Positions 53,455 to 61,838 of a DNA stretch of 64,000 nucleotides are shown piece after piece. The position numbers and the translations under genes were made by a program. Where the stretch lies: the NCBI GenBank assembly GCA_964433135.1, contig CAYSQW010000005.1, positions 53,144 through 117,143 on the forward strand, read 5' to 3'. The notes under the pieces were generated by a model. It had not been told where the DNA came from. It worked only from the letters and a program-made list of their open reading frames with translations, and did not search any database. The DNA is from CAYSQW01 sp964433135 (GTDB lineage Bacteria > Acidobacteriota > Aminicenantia > Aminicenantales > Aminicenantaceae). Positions within the stretch are counted from its first letter, which is position 1. Each line of letters begins with the position of its first letter.

Positions 53455-54812
53455 TGCGTGCCCGGTTTTGGTTCATGGCATTTATCCTCCCGGCTTTATT
53501 CTTCTCGAGTGCCTTGGCGGCTCCCCCTGAAGACTCTCCGACTAAATATTTTTCCCTGGATAACGGCCTGCGCGTTTATCTCCTGGAAAAGCACTCGGTC
53601 CCTCTGGTTCACTTCGCTTTCGGCTTCAACTGCGGTTCCAAAGACGAAACGGAAGAGACCAGCGGACTGGTCCATCTCCTTGAACACATGCTGCTCTTCG
53701 GGGGCACCGAAGACCGCAGCGGAGATGAAATCGGACGCGAGATTAGATCTCACGGCGGATATTTCAATGGGCATACCGACCGCGATCTCTCGGTTTTCGT
53801 CATGACCGTTCCCGCGGATTCCGTCGATTTCGCCTTGAATGACCAAAAAAGCAGGTTGTTCACACTTCCGATAAATCAAGCCGCGCTGGATAAGGAAAAA
53901 GAAGTGATTCTGGAAGAGCTGATGCAGATAAAGGACGATCCGCTCCGCTACGCTTCGGCTCGAGTATATCAGAACCTTTTCAAAGGACACGTCTACGAAA
54001 AGCCGATTTACGGCCGGGAGGAAGTGATTCGAAACGCCGACACCGCCCAGATTAGCGATTTTCACAAACGTTTTTTCGTTCCCGCCAACTGCGCGCTGGG
54101 CATCGTCGGCGACTTCATGATTCCCGAGATGGAAAAAAAGGTCCGAGAATACCTGGGGACATTGGAATCCCGGGAACTTTCTCTTCCCGAACACGACGCG
54201 GCGATACCCCTAAAATCACCTGTCGAAGAAAAGGAAAGCATGGACGTGACACGCGCTTATATGGTTATCGGCATCACGGCTCCCGATTACAATCACGCCG
54301 ATCAGTATGCCGCCGACCTGCTGACCGAAGTGTTGGGCCGCGGCATCAATCCCATGCTCAACCATCCTCTGCTGGAAAGACGGATTCATGTAAGCAACCT
54401 CTCCATGAGCTACGGGGCTCATCGCTTCGGAGGCGCATTCCTTATCCGATTGACCATGGAGCCCAAAAACATCTCCGCAGCCCGCCGTGAAATCCTCAAA
54501 TACCTTAAAACGTCGCAAAACCTAAAATTTTCCGTCAAAGATCACTTCGGCGATGCCCAGCTTCGAGCCATGGATTTCATGGAAAGCGCCCGCAGCCGGA
54601 TTCTTTTTCGCAGTCACCGCTCTCAGGAATACGGCGCGCTGATGGCGGAATCAATCGCCCGCCATCTTCTCCTTACCGACGAGTCCGAACGCCCCGATTA
54701 CATCAAACGCATTCAGGCTCTCACTTCGAGCGGCCTTAGAAAAACCGCCGCCCGCTATCTGAGCAAACCCCATTTTTCCATCGTTTCCATCGTCCCGAAT
54801 AAAGAGGATTAA
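53451..54812 (+). CDS. M16-family zinc peptidase, catalytic subunit
   Basis: 453 residues with an N-terminal signal (FWFMAFILPALFFSSALAA). The inverted zinc motif HxxEH is HLLEH (residues 75-79) in SGLVHLLEHMLLFGG, with the distal Glu in EKEVILEELMQI. The two M16 lobes follow. Its start overlaps the channel's stop (ATGA). It is paired with a second M16 gene one base downstream, the usual catalytic/non-catalytic pair. Confidence 0.93.
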   Translation: MMRARFWFMAFILPALFFSSALAAPPEDSPTKYFSLDNGLRVYLLEKHSVPLVHFAFGFNCGSKDETEETSGLVHLLEHMLLFGGTEDRSGDEIGREIRSHGGYFNGHTDRDLSVFVMTVPADSVDFALNDQKSRLFTLPINQAALDKEKEVILEELMQIKDDPLRYASARVYQNLFKGHVYEKPIYGREEVIRNADTAQISDFHKRFFVPANCALGIVGDFMIPEMEKKVREYLGTLESRELSLPEHDAAIPLKSPVEEKESMDVTRAYMVIGITAPDYNHADQYAADLLTEVLGRGINPMLNHPLLERRIHVSNLSMSYGAHRFGGAFLIRLTMEPKNISAARREILKYLKTSQNLKFSVKDHFGDAQLRAMDFMESARSRILFRSHRSQEYGALMAESIARHLLLTDESERPDYIKRIQALTSSGLRKTAARYLSKPHFSIVSIVPNKED

Positions 54813-54813
54813 C

Positions 54814-56130
54814 ATGAAAAAATCAACCTTCACAGGACTGATGGGTTTGATTCTGCTTCTTCTGCTCGCCCGCTTCGTTGGCGCTGTTGACACCGACTCA
54901 TCTCCGCGGCGTGTCTTGCTTGACAACGGACTGACCTTGATCCTAGAGCAGGACGATACCGCGGCCATCACATTCCTTCAAATCCTGATCCGGGGAGGAA
55001 AACGCATTGAACCCGAAGAGCTGGAAGGTTTGGCTTATCTAACGACCCGGCTTACCCTGGAAATTCCCGATCAGACCTCTTTGCAGCAGATCATGGACCA
55101 AGCGACAAGTATGCGCATGGACTGCCGTTCCGATTTTTCCTTTATCAATATAGGGTGCCTGACAGCTAACCTCGAGGACACCCTGAAATTGATCACAAAG
55201 ATCATTTTCGATCCTCTCATCTCGGGTCCCCGCATAAGCGGGCGCAAGGAACAGATGACCGGCTACCGCCGGCTTGAAGAGGATGACGCCCCCCGCTTCG
55301 CTCACAACACGGCCCGCCGACTGCTCTTTCCGGGTACCCCCTATGCCGGCTCGATCTACGGTTCCGAAGAATCATTGAAACGAATCAAGGCCAGGGACAT
55401 CAAATCTTTTTTTGGCAAAGTCTTTACCGGCGGCAACATGATCATCGCCGGATCGTCCGACTTGAGCACAGGAGATCTGGAATCCCTGCTGCGAAGCTAT
55501 TTCGAACGGACGCCTCAGGGAGACGCGCTCCAGTTATCCGAAATCAACGAGACGTCTCCGAAGGAAAAATATCATTTTATCGTTAAAGACGCCGAACAGG
55601 CACTCGTTGAAATCGCCTTCCCGCTTCCTCCGCTGACCCGTGATAACTTCTGTCGGACAGCTCTGCTGGAAGATTACCTGGGACAGGGAGTCGCTTCCCG
55701 CCTCTGGCCGCTTCGAAGCCGTGAAAAGCTGGCGTATAACGTCGCTTCCCGAGCAACGCAAATGGAAGCGGGGGGCCTGCTGGAAGCTTTTCTTGAAACT
55801 GAAAATGAAAAAAGGGAACGCGCATTCGACGCCTTGAAACGGATTCTTGAATCGCTGTATCAAGAAGGCATGACGTTGGAAGACCTTGATATGACCAAAC
55901 GACACACGAAGGCTTCTTTTCTCAGGGAAAACGAACCCAGGGAAAACCGCACCTTCAATTATGCGGCGTTTGAAGCCTCAGGTCTGGGATACGAGTTCGT
56001 CGGCGACTTCCTTCATGGAATCGAATCCGTATCCCTGGAAGAAATGAACATGGCTATCCGTGAGATCATGGATCCCGAAAAAGCCGTCACGATCGTAATA
56101 GGAACGGAGACCGCTACTCCTTCCCGGTAG
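54814..56130 (+). CDS. M16-family non-catalytic partner
   Basis: 438 residues with a signal peptide (TGLMGLILLLLLARFVGA). The M16 fold is recognisable (VLLDNGLTLILEQDDTAAI, then GGNMIIAGSSDL, SREKLAYNVASRATQ), but where HxxEH should be, the sequence is ELEGLAYLTTRL, without zinc ligands. Such proteins dimerise with the active subunit. It begins one base after the first M16 gene. Its end overlaps the Xaa-Pro aminopeptidase gene by 17 bases. Confidence 0.92.
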   Translation: MKKSTFTGLMGLILLLLLARFVGAVDTDSSPRRVLLDNGLTLILEQDDTAAITFLQILIRGGKRIEPEELEGLAYLTTRLTLEIPDQTSLQQIMDQATSMRMDCRSDFSFINIGCLTANLEDTLKLITKIIFDPLISGPRISGRKEQMTGYRRLEEDDAPRFAHNTARRLLFPGTPYAGSIYGSEESLKRIKARDIKSFFGKVFTGGNMIIAGSSDLSTGDLESLLRSYFERTPQGDALQLSEINETSPKEKYHFIVKDAEQALVEIAFPLPPLTRDNFCRTALLEDYLGQGVASRLWPLRSREKLAYNVASRATQMEAGGLLEAFLETENEKRERAFDALKRILESLYQEGMTLEDLDMTKRHTKASFLRENEPRENRTFNYAAFEASGLGYEFVGDFLHGIESVSLEEMNMAIREIMDPEKAVTIVIGTETATPSR

Positions 56131-57505
56131 CCGCCTCCACATCTTCAACGGTTTTGGGGATTGATTTTCCCAGAACGTGATATCCGCTTTCGGTCACAAG
56201 GACGTCGTCCTCGATCCGAACCCCTCCGAAATCCCTGTACTCGTTCACGCGGTCATAATCGATGAATTCTCTATGTTTGTTCTCCGCAATCCATTTATCG
56301 ATCAAGGCGGGAATAAAATAGATTCCGGGTTCCGCAGTCAAGACGAAACCCGGCTGCAGCTCTTTTGCCAGCCGAAGGTAAGCCAAGCCGAATTGGTCGC
56401 TGCGATCGATGTCCTCATCATAGCCGACATAATTTTCACCCAGATCCTCCATGTCATGCACATCCAATCCGATCTGATGCCCCAAGCCGTGAGGAAAGAA
56501 CATTCCGTGGGCTCCGGCTTCGACCGCGGCATCGATATCGCCTTTCATCAGACCGAGATCTTTCAAGCCAGAAGCGATGATTTTGCTTGATTTCAGATGG
56601 ATGTCCCGGTAAAGGACACCGGGTTTGACGGCTTCGATCGCACGGACCTGAGCCTCCAGGACCAACGAATAAATATCTTTCTGTTTCGGGGAAAAGAATC
56701 CCGAGACCGGAAACGTGCGGGTGATGTCCGAGGCATATCCAAGCGGAGATTCAACGCCCGAATCGCAAACGATCAGGCGGCCTTCCAAAAGTTTATTCCC
56801 ATGGTAGTGATTGTGAAGTATCTGCCCGTTGATGGAGAGGATGGTGGGAAATGCCATATGGGCTCCTTTTTCGAGAGCGATCCCTTCCATGCGGCCGACG
56901 ATTTCCTGCTCGTAGATCCCGGGACGGGTCATATTCATGGCGGCCGCATAGGTTTCGTAAGTGACGGCATGCGCCCATTCCATCTCCGCGATCTCGGCTT
57001 CGTTTTTTACCGATCTCTGTTCGACTACGGCCTTTACCAATGCTTCCGAGATGTAATTTTTAATCCGCTCGGGTTGGAGCCCCAAAAGACGGCTCAGTTT
57101 TAGAAGCGAATCGGCGCGGTAAGGAGGAAGAAAATGAATCTTACGCCCCTGGCCGACGGCGACGCGGAGAACCGCTTCCAGATCACCGGCGGGAGCCGTA
57201 TGCGTAACGCCCACTTTCAGACCGCGGTCCTTGAGCAGCGGCTGGGTTCCCATCCAGATGATATCTTCCACTTCGACATCGTTTCCATAAAGGATGTCCC
57301 GGTCATCGTCAACATCGATCACACCGGCCAGCCCGGGGGAATCCAGGCCGAAGAAATAAAGGAACGAACTGTCCTGGCGGAAATGGTAGGGATTGGCCGG
57401 ATAATTCATCGGGCTTTCCTCATTTCCCAAAAACAGGATCACACCGCTCCCGACCTGTTTCTTGAGATTTTGTCTTCTTTGGGAATAAGTCTGTGTATCA
57501 AGCAT
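56114..57505 (-). CDS. pepP: Xaa-Pro aminopeptidase (M24B)
   Basis: 463 residues, cytoplasmic. The N-terminal domain is of the creatinase type (MNYPANPYHFRQDSSFLYFFG). The C-terminal pita-bread domain holds the dinuclear metal ligands: Asp in VCDSGVESPLGYASDITRTF (two), His in GLGHQIGLDVHDM, Glu in LTAEPGIYF and Glu in GGVRIEDDVLVT. It removes N-terminal residues that precede proline. Start by AAGGAGAGGAAG. It is the gene next downstream of the glycyl radical enzyme, 147 bases away. Confidence 0.94.
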   Translation of the reverse strand: MLDTQTYSQRRQNLKKQVGSGVILFLGNEESPMNYPANPYHFRQDSSFLYFFGLDSPGLAGVIDVDDDRDILYGNDVEVEDIIWMGTQPLLKDRGLKVGVTHTAPAGDLEAVLRVAVGQGRKIHFLPPYRADSLLKLSRLLGLQPERIKNYISEALVKAVVEQRSVKNEAEIAEMEWAHAVTYETYAAAMNMTRPGIYEQEIVGRMEGIALEKGAHMAFPTILSINGQILHNHYHGNKLLEGRLIVCDSGVESPLGYASDITRTFPVSGFFSPKQKDIYSLVLEAQVRAIEAVKPGVLYRDIHLKSSKIIASGLKDLGLMKGDIDAAVEAGAHGMFFPHGLGHQIGLDVHDMEDLGENYVGYDEDIDRSDQFGLAYLRLAKELQPGFVLTAEPGIYFIPALIDKWIAENKHREFIDYDRVNEYRDFGGVRIEDDVLVTESGYHVLGKSIPKTVEDVEAATGKE

Positions 57506-57652
57506 CTTCCTCTCCTTCACGACTTAATCAATAATAAAGTCTTTACTCACGCTTATTGGTATATCAAGTCCCATCCTCAAAATCAATAGCGGCATCCCAT
57601 AGGATCCATTTCATCCCATTTTAATCCGGACCAAACGGAAATGATCGGCAAA

Positions 57653-60016
57653 TCAAAACACCCCGTGTTCGGTGCGGCGGATGATCTCATCCTGCAGATC
57701 CGGCCCGAGGTCGATGAAGTAGTCGCTGTAGCCCGCCACCCGAACGATCAAATCCCGGTACTGTTCCGGGTGGCTCTTCGCGTCTTTCAACTGCGCCGCA
57801 TCCACCACGTTGAATTGGATATGATGTCCGTCCAGGCGGAAATAGGCTCGGATCAGATGTGCAAGTTTGCGTCTCCCCTCATCATCGGCCAGCAGCTGCG
57901 GAGTGAACTTCTGATTGAGCAGAGTGCCTCCGGTGCGGATGTGGTCCATTTTCGAAGCCGACTTGATGACGGCGGTAGGCCCCAGGCGATCGGCGCCCTG
58001 CACGGGCGATATCCCTTCGGACAGCGGAGTCCCCGCTTTCCTCCCGTCGGGGGTGGCGCCCATAACCCGGCCGAAATAGACGTGACAGGTCGTGGGCAGC
58101 ATGTTGATGCGATAATGCCCCCCTTTGGTGTTGGGACGGCCGTTGACGGCCTCATAGTAAGCGTCGAAAACCTCCCGCATGAGGGAGTCGGCATAGTCAT
58201 CATCGTTGCCATATTTTGGGGTCTTGTTGAGAAATCGCTGACGGAATGATTCGTCTCCGGAAAAATCATCATCCAGGATCCGAACGACCTCGCCGAGGCT
58301 CATCTTCTTCCGGTCGAAAACGTGAAACTTGAGCGATGACAGCGAATCCGTGATGGTGCCGATACCGACGCCCTGGATATAGGACGTGTTGTAGCGGGCG
58401 CCGCCGTCATGATAATCCTTTCCCGTCGCGATGCAGTCGCTGATCACGAGTGACATAAAAGGAGAGGGCAGGATTTCCGCGTACAGCCGCTCGATCACAT
58501 TGCTTCCCTCGATCTTGATGTCGATAAAATGGCGGAGCTGTTTTTCGAATGCCGTGAACAGCTCCGCGAAGGATGTGAAGGATTCGATCTTCCCGGTCTT
58601 CAAACCGATCTCTTTTCCGGTCCGGGGATCGATTCCGTTGTGAAGGGTGATTTCCAGAACCTTGGGCAGGTTGAAATACCCGGTCAGATTGTAATTCTCC
58701 TTGCCGAAAGCCCCGGTCTCCACGCACCCGCTCGCTCCTCCATCTCGGGCGTCCTCAATGGATTTTCCCTGGCGTATCAATTCCTTAATGATGGCGTCGG
58801 TGTTGAAGACCGAAGGCTGACCGAACCCGGTCTTGATTATTTTCAGAGCACGCAGGATGAATTTTTCAGGGGTTTGCTTGCTGATCTGAACCATGGAGCT
58901 TGGCTGTAAAATCCGCATTTCCTCGATCACATCCAGGATCATATAAGATAGTTCATTGACCCCGTCGGAGCCGTCCGATTTCACGCCTCCGGTGTTGATC
59001 AACGCAAAATCCGTATAAGTGTTGCTTTCTTCCGCCGTGACCCCGACTTTGGGCGGAGCGGGCTGATTATTGAACTTAATCCAGAAGGCCTGCAGTAGTT
59101 CGTGGGCCTTTTCCTGCGTGAGCGTCCCTTCATCGATCCCCTTTTGATAGAAGGGATACAAGTGCTGATCCAACCGGCCGGGATTGAAGGCGTCCCAGGT
59201 GGTGTATTCGATGATAACGCCGAGGTGGACAAACCAGTAATACTGCAGCGCCTCCTGGAAGTCCCGCGGGGCATGCGCCGGAACCCGGCGGCAGACATCC
59301 GCGATACGAAGCAGTTCCTCACATCTCTGAGAATCTGTTTCACCCTTCGCCAGCTGCTCTGCCCTTTCGGCATACCGTTCCGCGAACCGGATGAGCGCAT
59401 CGGCGCAGATCGTCATGGCTTTCAGCTCTTCCCGCTTGGCATAGGCTTCCGTATCGTTCAGAAAATCAAGGCCGCGTATGGAAGCTTCGATGTCCTTCTT
59501 GAAATCCAGGAACCCTTTTCGATAGATCTTTCCGTCAAGCACGGTATGTCCCGGGGCTCGCTGCTCCATGAATTCCGTAAACACGCCGGCATCGAAGGCA
59601 TCCTTCCATTCTTCGGATACGACGGTAAATATCCGATCCCGTATGGAACGTCCTTTCCAATATGGGATGATATCACTGCGGTAGAAAGCGACGATCTCGT
59701 CATCCACCGCAAAAGGGATCTTTTCTCTTGAATCGAGGAACCGCAGGTCATCCACGCTGTGGGCGCAGATTTCCGGATACGTCGGCGTCGCCTTGGGAGC
59801 AGGGCCCCTTTCACCGACGATAAGCTCGCCGTCGTTGATGCAAATCTCTTTGTTTTCGAGAATATATTGAAACGCCAAGGCTCTTCTCACGGGATTGGAT
59901 ACCCGCCCGCAGACATCGCTTTTATAAAATTCTGTAACCAGTCGGGCGCGCTCCGGACTGATGGACGGCCGGGCTTCCAGGCTCTGCTTTCTCAGTCTCT
60001 CGATGCGTTCGTTCAT
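57653..60016 (-). CDS. hypD: Glycyl radical enzyme, probable trans-4-hydroxy-L-proline dehydratase
   Basis: 787 residues. PFL-like domain with the active Cys431 in GGASGCVETGAFGKE, the base Glu433, and the radical Gly762 in VRVAGYSDYF near the C-terminus. Compared from memory with C. difficile HypD (789 aa), all recalled active-site residues align with one offset of 3: F149, H157, D275, S331, C431, E433, Y447, T642 and G762. The enzyme dehydrates trans-4-hydroxyproline to 1-pyrroline-5-carboxylate, which ProC reduces to proline. ProC is not in the window. RBS GGGAGGA overlaps the end of the activase gene; oxygen-sensitive, so the host lives anaerobically. Other glycyl radical dehydratases remain possible. 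Confidence 0.82.
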   Translation of the reverse strand: MNERIERLRKQSLEARPSISPERARLVTEFYKSDVCGRVSNPVRRALAFQYILENKEICINDGELIVGERGPAPKATPTYPEICAHSVDDLRFLDSREKIPFAVDDEIVAFYRSDIIPYWKGRSIRDRIFTVVSEEWKDAFDAGVFTEFMEQRAPGHTVLDGKIYRKGFLDFKKDIEASIRGLDFLNDTEAYAKREELKAMTICADALIRFAERYAERAEQLAKGETDSQRCEELLRIADVCRRVPAHAPRDFQEALQYYWFVHLGVIIEYTTWDAFNPGRLDQHLYPFYQKGIDEGTLTQEKAHELLQAFWIKFNNQPAPPKVGVTAEESNTYTDFALINTGGVKSDGSDGVNELSYMILDVIEEMRILQPSSMVQISKQTPEKFILRALKIIKTGFGQPSVFNTDAIIKELIRQGKSIEDARDGGASGCVETGAFGKENYNLTGYFNLPKVLEITLHNGIDPRTGKEIGLKTGKIESFTSFAELFTAFEKQLRHFIDIKIEGSNVIERLYAEILPSPFMSLVISDCIATGKDYHDGGARYNTSYIQGVGIGTITDSLSSLKFHVFDRKKMSLGEVVRILDDDFSGDESFRQRFLNKTPKYGNDDDYADSLMREVFDAYYEAVNGRPNTKGGHYRINMLPTTCHVYFGRVMGATPDGRKAGTPLSEGISPVQGADRLGPTAVIKSASKMDHIRTGGTLLNQKFTPQLLADDEGRRKLAHLIRAYFRLDGHHIQFNVVDAAQLKDAKSHPEQYRDLIVRVAGYSDYFIDLGPDLQDEIIRRTEHGVF

Positions 60017-60018
60017 CC

Positions 60019-60927
60019 TTATCCTCCCGTTTTAACCGAACAGTCCAGACCGGAAAACAGTTGTGTGATCTCTTCCATACGCAAAGCCGAAGGGGGCTTA
60101 AAGGTATGCGGCTTTTTGTCCCGACCTAATCTTCGATATTTTTCCAGCCCTCCTTCGTGGAAAGGCAGCAGATTCACCTGCCGGATTCCCTCGAGGGAGC
60201 GAATAAATGCAACCGCGGCGTCGATATTTTCGTCGTCGTCGTTGATCCCCGCAATCAGAGGAACGCGAACGGCCACCGGCGCCCGCTCAGCTGAAAATCG
60301 ACTCATGTTCTCCAATATCCGCCTGTTCGAAACGCCCGTGTAGTCCACGTGAGCAGCATCATCCATGAGTTTGAGATCAAACAGAAAAAGATCCGTGTAT
60401 TCCCGTAAGGCATCAAGATGGGAAAACGGCACGTGACCGCAGGTGTCAATCGTCACATGATAGCCGCGTTGTTTGAGTTCTTTTGAAAACTCCAGAACGA
60501 AGGGGAACTGCGCCAGCGGCTCACCGCCGGAAAGCGTCACGCCGCCTCCGGATTCTTCATAAAAGACCGCATCCTTCTCCACTTCCCGAAGCAGTTCATC
60601 CATTGTTCTATAGACGCCCACCATGGAAAGGGCGTCGAACACGCAGGTCTCCACGCATGTTCCGCAGAGCCGGCAGGCGGCACGGTCAAGCTGAATAAAG
60701 CCTCCCCTTTTGGAAAGCGCCTGCTCCGGACAAGCCAACAAGCAGTCGCCGCAGTCGGCATCGCAGCGCGACGGCCTCAGAAAGATCTCGGGCTCTCCCC
60801 CGATGCTTTCGGGATTATGACACCAGCGGCATTGCAGCGGACAACCCTTGAAAAAGATTGTAGTGCGGATACCGGGCCCGTCGTGGACGGCGTAGCGCTT
60901 GATATCGAATACGAGGCCTTTTTCCAA
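60019..60927 (-). CDS. Glycyl radical enzyme activating enzyme (radical SAM)
   Basis: 302 residues. The CxxxCxxC radical-SAM cluster is FFKGCPLQCRWCHNPES near residue 30. A two-cluster ferredoxin insert follows (CDADCGDCLLACPEQAL, then CRLCGTCVETCVFDAL), the mark of activases for dehydratase-type GREs. GGGVTLSGGEPLAQ is the GGE motif and VAVRVPLIAGIND lies in the barrel. It abstracts the Gly762 hydrogen of the enzyme encoded next. Start is TTG after GGGGAGAAA, directly after the stop of the GntR gene; GRE starts two bases after its own stop. Confidence 0.95.
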   Translation of the reverse strand: MEKGLVFDIKRYAVHDGPGIRTTIFFKGCPLQCRWCHNPESIGGEPEIFLRPSRCDADCGDCLLACPEQALSKRGGFIQLDRAACRLCGTCVETCVFDALSMVGVYRTMDELLREVEKDAVFYEESGGGVTLSGGEPLAQFPFVLEFSKELKQRGYHVTIDTCGHVPFSHLDALREYTDLFLFDLKLMDDAAHVDYTGVSNRRILENMSRFSAERAPVAVRVPLIAGINDDDENIDAAVAFIRSLEGIRQVNLLPFHEGGLEKYRRLGRDKKPHTFKPPSALRMEEITQLFSGLDCSVKTGG

Positions 60928-61626
60928 TTATTTCTCCCCGATTTCATTGATACTCCGCGCCTGGCGGTAGTACTCCCGGATATATTTTTCCTGAACTTTG
61001 TACGACCAGTGGACATCACGGATATATTGAGCCGAATCCTCGCCCCGGCCCCTCTCTATTAAATCGACCAGCAGTTGATGCTCACCAATCGAGGCTTCCT
61101 CCCATTTTTTTACGAAACCCTGCTGACGCGGGAAATCATACAGCCGTTTTTTGTGATTTTCCACTACTCGGATAAGACTTTCGTTGCCGTCGATTTCGAG
61201 ATAGACACGATGGAACGCTAGATTAAACCGATAATAGGCGCTGAAATCATCTTCAGCGATCGCGGCTCTCATTCGATCGTTTAATTCCTGCATTTTTCGT
61301 ACGTGTGCGATTTTGAGAAATGGGAACGCCGCGGCCAGAGCCGCGCTTTCCAGGGCACCTATGATCTCATAGGAGTTTTTGATATCCTTCAGTTCGAGAC
61401 CGTTGACCCGGACACCGCTGCGCGGCATGATGGTGACGAATCCCTCCATCTCCAGCTGCAGCAGCGCGTCTCTAAGCGGCGTTCGGCTTATCCCAAGGAC
61501 CTTGCTGGTACTTTCCGTGTTGATGACCATCCCCGGCCGCAGCTCTCCTTTCTGCATCTGCTGGCGGAGATACTCATAGACCTGCTCTTTCAGTGATTTA
61601 AGATTGAGAATACTTTTCGCCGTCAT
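60928..61626 (-). CDS. GntR-family (FCD) transcriptional regulator
   Basis: 232 residues. N-terminal wHTH: LKEQVYEYLRQQMQKGELRP, then SKVLGISRTPLRDALLQLEMEG (recognition helix) and GFVTIMPRSGVRVNG. The C-terminal FCD domain has the metal-binding His and Asp region (NLAFHRVYLEIDGNESLI, ...GEHQLLVDLI). FCD members bind carboxylic-acid ligands, fitting a regulator of hydroxyproline or related metabolism. It begins the operon GntR-activase-GRE and faces an S9 peptidase gene; a palindrome-like site overlaps its own promoter. Confidence 0.93.
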   Translation of the reverse strand: MTAKSILNLKSLKEQVYEYLRQQMQKGELRPGMVINTESTSKVLGISRTPLRDALLQLEMEGFVTIMPRSGVRVNGLELKDIKNSYEIIGALESAALAAAFPFLKIAHVRKMQELNDRMRAAIAEDDFSAYYRFNLAFHRVYLEIDGNESLIRVVENHKKRLYDFPRQQGFVKKWEEASIGEHQLLVDLIERGRGEDSAQYIRDVHWSYKVQEKYIREYYRQARSINEIGEK

Positions 61627-61640
61627 AAAAACCCCCTGAT

Positions 61641-61674
61641 GTGTAATGTATCACATGTTACCCTTTTGATTCAA
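61641..61674 (-). promoter_or_regulatory. Putative promoter and operator of the GntR-activase-GRE operon
   Basis: On the minus strand TTGAAT (61674-61669) and TACATT (61650-61645) with an 18-base spacer. The interval holds an imperfect inverted repeat GTAAcatgtgatacaTTAC (61643-61660), overlapping the -10, a suitable site for autorepression by the FCD-GntR protein. Confidence 0.4.
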
Positions 61675-61714
61675 TAAAAATGATAATAATGATGCGCATC
61701 TTCAAAACAAAGGC

Positions 61715-61744
61715 TTGAAAACAATGCTGCCGAAAATGTATAAA
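61715..61744 (+). promoter_or_regulatory. Putative promoter of the divergent S9 peptidase
   Basis: TTGAAA at 61715-61720 and TATAAA at 61739-61744 with an 18-base spacer. Start near 61751, leader of about 90 bases to the TTG at 61839. Confidence 0.5.
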
Positions 61745-61838
61745 GAGCTGAACGGCAGGAAGTCGAGTGGCTCCGCTGTATCGGGAGCGATTTCACTCCA
61801 AAGGTCTGGGATATATCGAAATTCAAGGAGGACAAATC

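Noticed and set aside
57653..60927. Glycyl radical enzyme belonging to a bacterial microcompartment (choline or propanediol type)
   Set aside because: No shell protein, aldehyde dehydrogenase or encapsulation peptide is present, and the active site matches HypD better.
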